The position numbers and the translations under genes were made by a program. From Clostridiales bacterium (lineage in GTDB: Bacteria; Bacillota; Clostridia; Lachnospirales; Lachnospiraceae), in contig JAJPZY010000146.1 in the NCBI GenBank assembly GCA_021204085.1, positions 1-39,934 of the forward strand: DNA of 39,934 nucleotides, given 5' to 3'. Shown here one piece after another: positions 25,443 to 34,288 of this stretch (position 1 is the first letter of the stretch; each line of letters begins with the position of its first letter). The notes below the pieces were generated by a model. The model did not search any database, was not told the origin of the DNA, and was given only the letters and a program-made list of their open reading frames with translations.

Positions 25443-25925
25443 GTGAGTAAGACAGGTGATCGCGGCTGCATGTGCCGAAAGGCCGCAGACGAGGAAAGTC
25501 CGGGCTTCACAGGGCAGGATGCCGGATAACGTCCGGCGGAGGCGACTCCAGGGATAGTGCAACAGAAATGTACCGCGTTAGCAACGAGCCATGCGGCTGG
25601 CGGAACAGGACACTTTTTTGCAAGCGTGCTTGCATAAAAAGGGGACTGTTTCGTCAGACACACGGCGACTGCCGTGTAACGAGAATCGCAGGGCGATTCG
25701 AGTGACCGCATGGCAGGTTACTGACGTAAGGGTGGAAAGGCAGTGTAAGAGACTACCGCCCGGGTGGTAACATCCGGGGCATATGTAAACCCCATTCGAA
25801 GCAAGACCGAACAGAAGCGATGACGCGGCCCGCCAGCTTCAGGTAGGTTGCTTGAGGTAACCGGTAACGGTTACCCTAGACAGATGATCACTCAACGACA
25901 GAACCCGGCTTATCGTTTTGCTCAC
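25443..25925 (+). ncRNA. rnpB: RNase P RNA
   Basis: This is the catalytic RNA that matures the 5' ends of tRNAs. Universal segments are present: GAGGAAAGTCCGGGC near 25491, GTAAACCCCATTCGAAGCAA near 25787, and ACAGAACCCGGCTTAT near the 3' end. The terminal helix P1 can form between GTGAG.AAGAC (from 25443) and GTTTTGCTCAC (25915-25925). At roughly 480 nt it is longer than usual (about 350-420), because a variable arm at about 25603-25652 forms an extended imperfect hairpin with a TTTTTTGCAAG / CTTGCATAAAAA tip. End points are approximate. Confidence 0.95.
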
Positions 25926-25928
25926 ATA

Positions 25929-25954
25929 AAAAGCGCCCTTGCGGCGCTTTTCTT
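25929..25954 (+). terminator. Intrinsic terminator of rnpB
   Basis: A perfect stem AAAAGCGCC / GGCGCTTTT (25929-25937 / 25943-25951) with a 5-nt loop is followed by CTT and an A-rich stretch. Confidence 0.88.
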
Positions 25955-26047
25955 AAAAAATTAAATGTTTCTAAAAAGATGGCAGGATGGTTGACAGCCT
26001 TATTTCAAAGCGTAAAATAAATAGCAGAAATGAGGTGCATGAAACTT

Positions 26048-26506
26048 ATGAGAAACAGATTTCAGGATTTTATGAGTGACCGCTATGGAAATGATCAGCT
26101 TAACCAGTTTCTTTCTACTGTTACGCTGGTGCTGATTATTGTGAATCTTTTCGTGAAGAATCAGATTCTCTGGTATATAGCGATCGTGCTTTTGGTTTGG
26201 ACATATTTTCGCATGCTTTCCCGGAATGTCGGGAAGCGCAGCGCGGAGAATGACCGTTTTCTGGATATTACCTCCCGCTTTCGGAGGAACGGCGGCAGCG
26301 GAGGCGGGTACGGACGTCAGTCCCGGCAGCGCAGCTACAGCAGCCGGCCGACTGCCGAAGAGCGCAGGGCACGGCGGGAGCAGCAGAAGTATTATCGCTT
26401 TTTCTCTTGTCCGCATTGCAGCCAAAAGGTGCGTGTCCCGAAGGGAAAGGGCAGGATTGAGATTACCTGTCCGAAGTGCCGGACGACATTCATTAAGAAG
26501 ACCTGA
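26048..26506 (+). CDS. Zinc-ribbon membrane protein of unknown function
   Basis: The 152-residue protein has a cytoplasmic N-terminus, two hydrophobic helices (about 20-60, including VTLVLIIVNLFV and LWYIAIVLLVW), a Gly/Arg/Ser-rich linker and a C-terminal zinc ribbon with FSCPHCSQKVRVP and ITCPKCRTTF (four Cys). The ATG at 26048 is chosen because GAGGTG lies about 10 nt before it; the ATGs at 26030 and 26039 overlap that site. Possible roles are nucleic-acid or protein binding at the membrane. The function is unknown. Confidence 0.8.
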   Translation: MRNRFQDFMSDRYGNDQLNQFLSTVTLVLIIVNLFVKNQILWYIAIVLLVWTYFRMLSRNVGKRSAENDRFLDITSRFRRNGGSGGGYGRQSRQRSYSSRPTAEERRARREQQKYYRFFSCPHCSQKVRVPKGKGRIEITCPKCRTTFIKKT

Positions 26507-26523
26507 ACTGTTTCAAAACGGAC

Positions 26524-26623
26524 ATGACTGCTGACGCAGTCATCATGTATGAAAGTCGTCGAATATCCAGTCATCCGGCCATGCAAGCATGTCCATCTGT
26601 CTGCTATTCACGATACTTTCATA
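26524..26623 (+). other. Two hairpins between the zinc-ribbon and DUF5685 genes
   Basis: ATGACTGC-TGAC-GCAGTCAT (26524-26543) is a perfect 8-bp stem just after the zinc-ribbon stop. A second, larger pairing joins TATGAAAGT (26548-26556) with ACTTTCATA (26615-26623), continued by GAATA/TATTC. Neither has a T-run. The segment carries CTATTCACG, also found in the ends of the 25198-25441 element. Confidence 0.45.
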
Positions 26624-26674
26624 GTAAAATATCCATCAGAGCTGTGATGAGAGCAGCTTTGGACAGGAGTTCTT

Positions 26675-27535
26675 ATGTTTGGATATATTTATGTCAACCA
26701 GAAAAGTTTATCGGATGAGAGTAAACAGCAGTATCAGTCTTATTATTGCGGCCTGTGCCAGGTGTTGAAAAAAAGCAGTGGCGTAAAAGGCCAGATACTG
26801 TTAAACTATGACATGACGTTTCTGATCATTTTGCTGACGGGACTTTATGAACTGCCGAACGATGAGCAGCGTTTTATCTGTCCGCTTCATCCCGGGAAGA
26901 AGAAAACGGCGTATATTAATGAAGCATCACAGTATGCTTCCGATATGAATGTCCTTTTGTCTTATCACAATATGGTGGATGACTGGAAAGACGACCGGAA
27001 TTTGCCGAAGCATGTGATCTCGCAGATGTTGAAGAAGGATTACCAGCGCATTTCTGAAAAGTATCCGCGTCAGTCGCAGGCGCTTGAAAATTATATGAAC
27101 CGTCTGGATATGCTGGAGGCAAAGCGTGAGGAAAATATTGATGCGATCGCCGGGCTGACCGGAGAGATGCTGGGGGAAATTTTTGCCTGGAAAGATGATA
27201 TATGGTCAGAAGAGCTGCATTGTCTGGGATTTTATCTGGGCAAGTTTATTTATCTGATGGATGCCTATGAGGATCTGGATCGTGACCGACGCAGGAACGA
27301 GTACAATCCGTTCTTAAGCCTGGCAAAGGAAAAGCCGGAAGATTTTGAGACGATCAGCAAGCTGATTCTGACAAGTATGATGTCAGAGTGTGCCAAGTCA
27401 TTTGAGCGTCTGCCTATTTTATTACATGCGGATATTATCCGGAATATTCTGTATTCCGGTGTCTGGTCAAAGTACGAGTATCTGCAGGAGAAAAAGAAAA
27501 AACGGAGGAATCCAAAGAGTGAAAAGTCCGTATGA
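26675..27535 (+). CDS. DUF5685 family protein
   Basis: The 286-residue protein starts [17 protein letters not shown] and has [11 protein letters not shown], features of DUF5685. It is mostly helical and without a signal peptide; [17 protein letters not shown] is a conserved late segment. The biochemical role is unknown. An AGGAG site precedes the ATG. The 3' end overlaps the next gene, a J-domain protein, by 17 bp, a pairing that suggests joint function, perhaps a client or scaffold of the chaperone. Confidence 0.8.
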   Translation: MFGYIYVNQKSLSDESKQQYQSYYCGLCQVLKKSSGVKGQILLNYDMTFLIILLTGLYELPNDEQRFICPLHPGKKKTAYINEASQYASDMNVLLSYHNMVDDWKDDRNLPKHVISQMLKKDYQRISEKYPRQSQALENYMNRLDMLEAKREENIDAIAGLTGEMLGEIFAWKDDIWSEELHCLGFYLGKFIYLMDAYEDLDRDRRRNEYNPFLSLAKEKPEDFETISKLILTSMMSECAKSFERLPILLHADIIRNILYSGVWSKYEYLQEKKKKRRNPKSEKSV

Positions 27536-28232
27536 GGTTCTGGGCGTCTCGCCCGGAGCCACAGATGAGGAAATAAAAAAAGCATACCGAAAGCTCAGCC
27601 GCCAGTATCATCCGGATTCGAATGTGAACAGTGCGCATCCGGAAATAGCAGAGAAGAAGTTTAAGGAAGTACAGCAGGCATATAACCAGATCATGAAGGA
27701 GAAGCAGCAGGGGTATACCGGCGGATATCAGAATGGCAGTGCAGCCAACCGCGGTTATGGTTCCGGCGGTTACAGCCAGAGTGGTTATGGACAGAGCGGC
27801 TATGGTCAGTCCGGCTACAGACAAAGCGGTTACGGAGGACAGTCTTATGGCGGACAAAGTGCATACAATGATTCCCCTGAAATGCGTGTTGCCGCTAATT
27901 ATATCAACAGTGGACACTTTAATGAAGCATTAAATACATTGAACCGTATGCCTTCCAGTCAGCGTTCTGCGCGCTGGTATTATTTTGCCGCGGCGGCTCA
28001 TCAGGGTGTGGGAAACAATGTCCAGGCGATGGAGTTTGCAAAGCGGGCGGTTGAGATGGAACCCAGCAACATGGAGTATCGCCAGTTCCTGCAGAATCTG
28101 GAGTTTGGCGGAACCTGGTATTCGAATATGGGGTCTTCGTATCAGAGACCATTCGGCAACGCGGGAGGGATTTGCCTGACGCTCTGCTGCTTTATGTCCA
28201 TGTTTGGCGGGTGCTGCTGCCGGCCGTTCTGA
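27519..28232 (+). CDS. J-domain protein with GYGQS-rich linker and TPR-like C-terminus
   Basis: The 237-residue protein starts at GTG (27519), with GGAGG 10 nt upstream inside the previous gene. Residues 1-65 are a J domain with the HPD motif at 31-33, which stimulates DnaK ATPase. Residues about 70-120 are a low-complexity Gly/Tyr/Ser/Gln stretch with repeated QSGYG. Residues 125-205 form TPR-like helices ([13 protein letters not shown]). The protein ends in a Cys-rich hydrophobic tail, [19 protein letters not shown]. It lacks the zinc-finger and substrate domains of DnaJ, so it is a specialised J-protein. The Cys tail might be a membrane or metal contact. Confidence 0.88.
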   Translation: MKSPYEVLGVSPGATDEEIKKAYRKLSRQYHPDSNVNSAHPEIAEKKFKEVQQAYNQIMKEKQQGYTGGYQNGSAANRGYGSGGYSQSGYGQSGYGQSGYRQSGYGGQSYGGQSAYNDSPEMRVAANYINSGHFNEALNTLNRMPSSQRSARWYYFAAAAHQGVGNNVQAMEFAKRAVEMEPSNMEYRQFLQNLEFGGTWYSNMGSSYQRPFGNAGGICLTLCCFMSMFGGCCCRPF

Positions 28233-28340
28233 AATTGATAGAGAAATGTACCCTCTCTCGTATCCTGTGCGTAGAATTTCAACTGCCGGGGAACGGTTGA
28301 GAGAAGGATTGAGAAAATATCAGAAAAAGAGAAAAAAGAA

Positions 28341-28390
28341 GCCGTTGCATGAACTTCACTTACAGGGAAGATGCAGCGGCTATATTTTCT
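28341..28390 (+). terminator. Bidirectional terminator between the J-protein and acidic lipoprotein genes
   Basis: GCCGTTGCA (28341-28349) pairs with TGCAGCGGC (28372-28380, one wobble). On the plus strand TATATTTTCTGTTTT follows. On the minus strand the stem is followed by TTCTTTTTTCTC, so it can serve both converging genes. Confidence 0.7.
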
Positions 28391-28393
28391 GTT

Positions 28394-29152
28394 TTATTCC
28401 GCAGTATCGGTCTCGTCAGATGTGCTCTCATCCGATGAATCATCGCTGCTGTCTTTGTCCTTGGAAGAGTCTTTCTTGTCTGTCGTTTTTTCGTCAGAGG
28501 AAGTAGTTTCATCGTCTGTCGTTTTTTCGTCAGAGGATGCGTCTTCATCTCCTGTTGTCTCTTCGTCAGAGGATGTCTCATCATCGGCACTTTCCTCGGA
28601 TTCATCTGTCTCATAGGAATCGGACCATGGCGTGAGATTTGCGAAGGAAATCTGTCCGTCTTCTGTCAGGAAGATTGCGGCGCGAAGGTCTGTCTGATCG
28701 GCCGGAATCTCAAGAACACACTGGCTGGTTTCCTCCTCGCCGGAAGCCGTGTAAATGGTAAGGTCAGTATAGTCGGAGGAAATCTTAAAGACGATTTCGG
28801 AAGATGCGATTACTTCGCCGGTGCTGTCTGTAATTTCGCAGGTGAGTACTGTGTTGCCGGGAAGAACGCTGCTCTCGAGGCTGCCGGAATCGTCCGTTGC
28901 CGCGGAGATAATCTCTCCGCTTTCATCAGAGAATGTAACTGTGGCTGAAGCCAACGCGTTTTGTTCGGCATCATACCAGACACTATGAACCTGAAGGGTA
29001 CCGTCGGAGAGATCCTCCGTCTCTATCTCGGCGGAGAGTGTGGTCTCCTCTTCATTGATTGTAGTGAGATCGACTGTGCCGCAGCCGCTGAATAATAAAA
29101 CACTGCCTGCTGTCAATACGGAGAGCAGGGATAGCATTGCTTTTTTCTTCAT
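28394..29152 (-). CDS. Secreted lipoprotein with acidic Ser/Thr/Asp/Glu tail
   Basis: The 252-residue protein has a lipoprotein signal peptide (KKKAMLSLLSVLTAG, lipobox around FSGC, Cys24). Residues about 45-175 form beta-rich segments resembling carboxypeptidase-regulatory or Ig-like folds (ALASATVTFSDESGEI). The last 70 residues are almost only Asp, Glu, Ser, Thr and Lys in 12-residue repeats. No catalytic motif is seen. It could be a surface adhesin or binding protein, but this is a guess. A TATAAT at 29325-29330 (minus strand) could be part of its promoter, giving a leader of about 165 nt. Confidence 0.75.
   Translation of the reverse strand: MKKKAMLSLLSVLTAGSVLLFSGCGTVDLTTINEEETTLSAEIETEDLSDGTLQVHSVWYDAEQNALASATVTFSDESGEIISAATDDSGSLESSVLPGNTVLTCEITDSTGEVIASSEIVFKISSDYTDLTIYTASGEEETSQCVLEIPADQTDLRAAIFLTEDGQISFANLTPWSDSYETDESEESADDETSSDEETTGDEDASSDEKTTDDETTSSDEKTTDKKDSSKDKDSSDDSSDESTSDETDTAE
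28479..28573 (-). repeat. Three 36-bp coding repeats in the lipoprotein tail
   Basis: A 23-bp block, TCTGTCGTTTTTTCGTCAGA plus GGA (plus strand), occurs at 28479-28501 and 28515-28537. A partial copy ends at 28573, keeping a period of 36 bp. The units encode a SSDEKTTDDETT-like motif on the minus strand. Confidence 0.8.
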
Positions 29153-29401
29153 ATCTGATTTTCCTTTCCGGGCTGTGGCTTATCTGTCTTCTGCTACTTC
29201 GTACAATTCATAAATTATCCGTGCATGCCATGCCCATTTGATTTCATATTAATAATGTTTTAGCAAATAACCGGATGAACAGGAAAGTAATTCTGACCGG
29301 CTGTTTGCGAATCGCAGTTTTAGTATTATACAAAAGGCGGAACATTGCAAGAGGATTTTATAAAAAATTCGAAATCTTCGATGGTAATCCCGGTGCTGCG
29401 G

Positions 29402-29431
29402 TTGACATTTGCGAACCGATGCAATTATAAT
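29402..29431 (+). promoter_or_regulatory. Promoter of the SH3-domain membrane protein gene
   Basis: Perfect TTGACA (29402-29407) and TATAAT (29426-29431) with an 18-bp spacer lie 61 bp before the start codon. The rest of the 340-bp gap from 29153 holds no gene that I can support. Confidence 0.85.
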
Positions 29432-29491
29432 AGTAAAGATGTAACAGCGAGCAAATCGCTATGATTGATCAGAATATGTGAGGAATTAAAA

Positions 29492-31234
29492 ATGAAAAAC
29501 AAATTGCACTGGAAAAAGCGAATGATTACCTTTGCCGCGGCGGCCGTGCTGACCGTTGGCGGGACGATATACGGTTCATCTGTCACAGCCTGGGCGACTC
29601 CGGCATCCGGAGTGTCTGTCGGCGATAATATTATTGTTCGTCAGTCGGCAGTGGACGGCGCGCAGATCGGCAGCCTGACATCGGGGCAGGCAGTCACTAT
29701 TGAGGACGAGACGACGGGATCCGACGGTTATACCTGGTATCAGATTTCTTTTACTTCAAATGGTTATGATCAGGTCGGATGGGTTCGCAGCGACCTGCTG
29801 AGTACGTCGGATGAAAGTCTTGAGACGGGGGAGACAGAGTCTGAAGGGACAGTTACTACGACTACGGGTGATGAAGAAAGTGTTTCTCTGGTGTTCGAGA
29901 CAGAGAGCGGCGCCATTACTCTGACGGATATTCCGGAGGAGGAGCTGGCTGTGGTTTCTGATCGGTTTGTGGATGCGAGCCTGGATTTTTCGGAGGGAAC
30001 GATCACAGCTCTGCAGCTTGCGGAGCCGGATGAACTGGTCGCTGACGATGCTTCTATTGTAGATTTTTATTATGTCTATGGCAGCAATGATATTGGCGAG
30101 ACAGGCTGGTATGTCTATAATGTGGATGACGGGACGATACAGAAGAGTCTGCTGAATATGCAGTATAGTATTTCGGATACGGAGGATGAGGAGTCGGATG
30201 CCGACTCGGCGTTTGAACTTGATTCTCTGACAAGGATGCTGATCAGTGCTCTTGGCGTGATCTGTCTGCTTCTGCTCATTCTGGCGATTGCGTTTTCTGT
30301 TCGTTATCGCCGACTTCGCCGTATTCTGGAGGAAGAGCTTGACGAGGAGGATTATGAGGAGCCGACCGCTGCGGTGAAGAAAAATGAGGAGCCGAAGCAG
30401 GGTGAGAAAAAGAGAAAGAAGAAAAAACAGGAGCCGGAACCCGCAAAAGTGAATAAGGGACAGAAGCCGAAGGAACCGGTTCGGGCAAAGGAGCAGGCGT
30501 CAAAGCCCGCACAGGAGAAAGAGTCATATGATGCGGAGGAGTACGGACAGAGTGCAGAGTATTCCGCAAATGAGGAATATGGACAGCAGGCAGAGTACTC
30601 TTCAGAAAAGGTCAATGGACAGGATACGGAGCTTACTGCGGAAGATGTTTACGGGCGGCATGCGGAGAACCTTACAGGAGATGCGATTGGGCAGACTTCG
30701 GAGCCGGATACTGCTGCAGAGACGCAAGGCGTGAAAAAATCCGAAAAAACGGCTGCTGAGGACAAAAAGCAGACAGTCCGTGAGAATGAAGTCCCGGAGA
30801 AACGGAAAAAGAAGGCAAAGAAGCAGAATTCCGTGAAGATGGAGGAGATTACGCCGGAGCCGACAACCGAGGTGATGGGAGTCGATATTATGGATTTGGA
30901 TTCCATGGATGACACGGACTATGAGACTCTCTTGAACCGTTATCTGGAGGAGGATCTTGCGGCCGTCGGGGAAGATGCCGATGATGATAACTTTTTCGGC
31001 GAGAGGATGGAACAGAAAGCCGCAGCAGAGGAAAAGTCAGCTGCAGAGAATGCTTCAGCAGAGAAACTGAAGAAGTCGGATGATGATTATGATATCCCGC
31101 TGGAGGAGGGGGCAGATTACGATATTACCGATACCGGTGAATCAGATATCATTGATCTGAGCAAACTGAGAATGCCGGATGAAGAGCCGGAGTTTTATGA
31201 TGACGAAGATGACGATGATCTGACGTTTCTGTGA
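29492..31234 (+). CDS. Membrane protein with extracellular SH3b domain and charged cytoplasmic tail
   Basis: The 580-residue protein has an N-terminal signal sequence (MITFAAAAVLTVGGTIYGSS), then an SH3b domain (about residues 40-105, with VRQSAVDGAQIGSL and WYQISFT) likely to face the cell wall. A membrane helix follows near 248-268 (ISALGVICLLLLILAIAFSV). The remaining 310 residues are Glu/Lys-rich, with repeated EYGQ.AEY-like segments, and end in an acidic tail DDEDDDDLTFL. The plan suggests a wall-sensing or scaffolding protein. The ATG at 29492 has GAGGA 7 nt upstream; a TTG at 29465 is less likely. Confidence 0.78.
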   Translation: MKNKLHWKKRMITFAAAAVLTVGGTIYGSSVTAWATPASGVSVGDNIIVRQSAVDGAQIGSLTSGQAVTIEDETTGSDGYTWYQISFTSNGYDQVGWVRSDLLSTSDESLETGETESEGTVTTTTGDEESVSLVFETESGAITLTDIPEEELAVVSDRFVDASLDFSEGTITALQLAEPDELVADDASIVDFYYVYGSNDIGETGWYVYNVDDGTIQKSLLNMQYSISDTEDEESDADSAFELDSLTRMLISALGVICLLLLILAIAFSVRYRRLRRILEEELDEEDYEEPTAAVKKNEEPKQGEKKRKKKKQEPEPAKVNKGQKPKEPVRAKEQASKPAQEKESYDAEEYGQSAEYSANEEYGQQAEYSSEKVNGQDTELTAEDVYGRHAENLTGDAIGQTSEPDTAAETQGVKKSEKTAAEDKKQTVRENEVPEKRKKKAKKQNSVKMEEITPEPTTEVMGVDIMDLDSMDDTDYETLLNRYLEEDLAAVGEDADDDNFFGERMEQKAAAEEKSAAENASAEKLKKSDDDYDIPLEEGADYDITDTGESDIIDLSKLRMPDEEPEFYDDEDDDDLTFL

Positions 31235-31305
31235 TCGGCACTTTATTTACAACAGAATAAATTTAGAAAAAATACATTGGGGAGAAACGGGAGTACTTAA
31301 GAGAG

Positions 31306-31674
31306 ATGGAGCTACATATTGATTTTGACAGCGAGGAAGCCTTGTATATACAGCTACGTGACCAGATTATTTACGGCATTGCCACAAAATAGTATCAGGA
31401 GGGAGATTCTCTCCCTTCAGTGAGAAGTCTGGCGGATGCAATCGGCATTAACATGCATACAGTAAACAAGGCGTACGCCACCCTGCGCCAGGAAGGGCTC
31501 CTTCGGCTGGGACGAAGGACGGGCGCTATCATAGCGGTGGATCTGGATAAGCTGAAAGCGATGGAGGAGATGCGGGGACATCTTCGTCTGGCGGTTGCCA
31601 GAGCTTTTTGTAAGGGACTTTCCAGAGAGGAGATTCACCAGATAGTGGATGAGATTTACTCTGTTTATGAATAG
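31306..31674 (+). pseudogene. GntR-type (YhcF-like) regulator with an internal amber stop
   Basis: The frame begins MELHIDFDSEEALYIQLRDQIIYGIATK, then TAG at 31390-31392, then continues YQEGDSLPSVRSLADAIGINMHTVNKAY and on to a normal stop, 122 codons in all. The winged-helix DNA-binding motif spans the stop, so the regulator is broken unless the amber codon is read through or an internal GTG at 31420 restarts translation. The 84-residue restart product would lack the first helix. The gene sits directly before clpC, where ctsR lies in bacilli. Confidence 0.8.
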
Positions 31675-31699
31675 TAACCAGGTAAGGAGGTTCATGTAG

Positions 31700-34144
31700 A
31701 TGCATTTTCATGCATACACGAAACAGGCCAGGCAGGTGATGCGCACGGCGCAGAATCTGGCGTGCGAAAAGCAATCACGTCTGCTAGGCACAGAGGATAT
31801 CCTGCTTGCCATGCTGCGGGAAAAAAATGGTGTGGCAGGTCAGGTCCTTCGCGGGCAGTCTATACAGGAAGAGACCGTCCGGCGAGTGATCAGTGAAATG
31901 ATTCTTCCGGATCCTGCGGAACCGGATGAGATAATCCCGGAGGGGATGCAGCTTCTGCCGGAGACGGAAGCGGTACTGGAGAGAGCGTCGCAGCTGGCGC
32001 GGCAATATGAGAGCGAAACGATTGGGACAGAACATTTGCTTCTGTCCCTATTAGAACATCCGGATTGTGCGGCCACGCAGATACTGACGGTTCTGACGGT
32101 GAATCCGGATCAGATGTATGGCGAAGTATTGTTTGCCATGGGCAGGCCCATGGAATACGCGAAGATAAAAAAAGTACGCCTCAGAAAGAGGGAAGAGGCA
32201 GGGACTCCTCTTCTGGAGCAGTTTTCTACTGACCTGACTGCCCGCGCACGGGCCGGTGAGCTGGATCCGCTGATTGGCCGGGAAACTGAGCTGACAAGAA
32301 TGATACAGACGCTGAGCCGCCGCGGAAAGAATAATCCCTGCCTGATCGGGGAACCCGGGGTAGGGAAGACCGCAATTGTGGAAGGCCTGGCCCGGCGGAT
32401 CGCGGAAGGCAGTGTGCCCGATTTTTTGCAGGGACGGCGGATATTGGCGCTGGATGTCGCCGGTATGGTGGCGGGTACAAAGTACCGGGGCGAGTTTGAA
32501 GAACGGATGAAGGGAATCATCAAAGAGGCGGAAGGCGCAAAGGATATCCTGCTTTTTATCGATGAACTGCATACGATCATCGGAGCCGGAGGCGCCGAGG
32601 GGGCGCTGGACGCGGCGAATATCATGAAGCCGGCGCTCTCCAGAGGAAAACTTCAGGTGATCGGCGCTACAACAGTACAGGAATATCGAAAACGGATTGA
32701 GAAGGACGCAGCGCTGGAACGGCGGTTCCAGTCGATTCTTGTGGAAGAGCCGGATATTGAAGAAACAGTGAAGATTCTTACCGGACTGCGGGATCGGTAT
32801 GAGGTGCATCATGGAGTTGAAATCACGGATGAGGGTGTCCGTGCCGCCGCAGAGCTGTCCGCTCGATATATCAGCGAGCGGTTTTTGCCGGATAAGGCGA
32901 TTGACCTGATGGATGAAGCGGCGGCTAAGATTCATTTGCGCAACGTGCCGAAAACCGCAGAGACGACGGAAGAAGAAAAGGAAGTTGCACAGGCCGGTCA
33001 GATGCTGGAGGAAGCTCTTCGGAACGGAAGAATCGCTGAGGCAGCTGCACTTCGGCTGGATCTTCAGAAAGCACGGGAAGCGTATGAAAAGGCAGCCGGG
33101 AAACAGCACCGCAGCCGCAGAAAATTGACAGTCGGCGCCGGCGAGGTGGCGGATGTGGTTTCCGAGTGGACACACATTCCCGTGAGACGTCTGACGGAGG
33201 ATGAGTCTGTCCGGTTGAAAAGGATGGAAAAGTCTCTGCACAAGCGTGTGATCGCGCAGGATGAAGCGGTGCAGGCAGTCGCGAAAGCGGTTCGCCGCGG
33301 ACGAGTAGGTTTAAAAGACCCTGCGCGGCCGATTGGCTCTTTCCTTTTCCTGGGTCCGACCGGTGTGGGAAAGACTGAAATCTCCAAGGCGCTGGCGCAG
33401 GAAGTTTTCGGCACGGAGGATGCGATGATCCGTGTAGATATGTCGGAATATATGGAAAAGCACAGCGTTTCCCGTATGATCGGTTCGCCGCCGGGATATG
33501 TGGGATACGATGAAGGCGGTCAGCTCTCTGAGCAGGTTCGCCGCCATCCATATTCCGTGATTCTGTTTGATGAGATTGAAAAAGCTCATCCGGATGTTTT
33601 TAATATCCTGCTTCAGGTGCTGGACGACGGGCATGTGACAGATGCGCAGGGGCGCAAAGTCGATTTTAAAAATACGATTATAATTATGACTTCGAATGCC
33701 GGAGCAAAATCCATTGTGGAGCCGAAAAAGCTGGGATTTGCGGCAGTGGAAGATGAACAGCAGAATTATGAGCGCATGAAAGCCAATGTTATGGATGAGG
33801 TTCGGCGGATTTTCCGCCCGGAATTTTTGAACCGTATCGATGAGACCATTGTTTTCCATGCATTGACAAAAGAGCATATGAAGCAGATTGTTTCTCTGAT
33901 GACCGGGGAACTGGAACAGCGCTGCAGGAAGCAGCTGGGAATCGAGCTGACGGTCCGCGATTCGGTGAAGCGATATATTGTGGAGAAAGCATATGATCCG
34001 AAGTACGGCGCGCGGCCGCTGCGGCGGGCAATCCAGACGATGCTGGAAGACCGGCTGTCGGATGAGATTCTTGCCGGTCGTGTGAAGAGCGGGCAGGCGG
34101 TTGCGGCTGCAGTGCATGGAGGGGAGATCGTGTTTCTGGCGTAA
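31700..34144 (+). CDS. clpC: ClpC-type AAA+ unfoldase, ATP-binding subunit of Clp protease
   Basis: The 814-residue Hsp100 protein unfolds proteins for ClpP. It has an N-terminal repeat domain (HAYTKQARQVMRTAQ, LGTEDILLAML), D1 with Walker A GEPGVGKT (217-224) and DELHTIIGAGG, a short middle region (about 420-465), and D2 with GPTGVGKTE (552-560) and the SPPGYVGYDEGGQL sequence. AAGGAGG precedes the ATG by 9 nt. It follows the disrupted GntR gene and precedes radA; mcsA and mcsB are absent, so phosphoarginine control is not indicated here. Confidence 0.96.
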   Translation: MHFHAYTKQARQVMRTAQNLACEKQSRLLGTEDILLAMLREKNGVAGQVLRGQSIQEETVRRVISEMILPDPAEPDEIIPEGMQLLPETEAVLERASQLARQYESETIGTEHLLLSLLEHPDCAATQILTVLTVNPDQMYGEVLFAMGRPMEYAKIKKVRLRKREEAGTPLLEQFSTDLTARARAGELDPLIGRETELTRMIQTLSRRGKNNPCLIGEPGVGKTAIVEGLARRIAEGSVPDFLQGRRILALDVAGMVAGTKYRGEFEERMKGIIKEAEGAKDILLFIDELHTIIGAGGAEGALDAANIMKPALSRGKLQVIGATTVQEYRKRIEKDAALERRFQSILVEEPDIEETVKILTGLRDRYEVHHGVEITDEGVRAAAELSARYISERFLPDKAIDLMDEAAAKIHLRNVPKTAETTEEEKEVAQAGQMLEEALRNGRIAEAAALRLDLQKAREAYEKAAGKQHRSRRKLTVGAGEVADVVSEWTHIPVRRLTEDESVRLKRMEKSLHKRVIAQDEAVQAVAKAVRRGRVGLKDPARPIGSFLFLGPTGVGKTEISKALAQEVFGTEDAMIRVDMSEYMEKHSVSRMIGSPPGYVGYDEGGQLSEQVRRHPYSVILFDEIEKAHPDVFNILLQVLDDGHVTDAQGRKVDFKNTIIIMTSNAGAKSIVEPKKLGFAAVEDEQQNYERMKANVMDEVRRIFRPEFLNRIDETIVFHALTKEHMKQIVSLMTGELEQRCRKQLGIELTVRDSVKRYIVEKAYDPKYGARPLRRAIQTMLEDRLSDEILAGRVKSGQAVAAAVHGGEIVFLA

Positions 34145-34146
34145 TT

Positions 34147-34240
34147 AATACGGACGGGAGTGAAAAATAGGTGAAGCCGGTCCGTAGGTATGGAAGGGAA
34201 ATACGGACGAGGGTGGAGAAACAGTGAAATCGGTCCGTAG
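34147..34240 (+). repeat. Two 41-bp hairpin-ended repeats between clpC and radA
   Basis: Units at 34147-34187 and 34200-34240 both begin AATACGGACG and end CGGTCCGTAG, and share most internal bases. In each, TACGGAC and GTCCGTA form a 7-bp stem around a 24-nt interior. A 12-bp spacer separates them. They lie directly behind the clpC stop codon. They could be dispersed palindromic repeats, RNA-protein binding sites or 3'-end stabilisers. Confidence 0.7.
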
Positions 34241-34288
34241 AACCTGACAACAAAGGTTTCGTACAGCGAGGGAGGAAACATAAAAAGA

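Noticed and set aside
28371-28616. Plus-strand Ser/Val-rich frame opposite the acidic lipoprotein tail
   Set aside because: It is the reverse reading of the repeat-rich Asp/Glu/Ser/Thr coding region and has no independent support.
34147-34240. CRISPR array
   Set aside because: Only two repeat units, similar over their whole length with a 12-bp gap instead of spacers, and no cas genes nearby. No CRISPR array is visible in this window.
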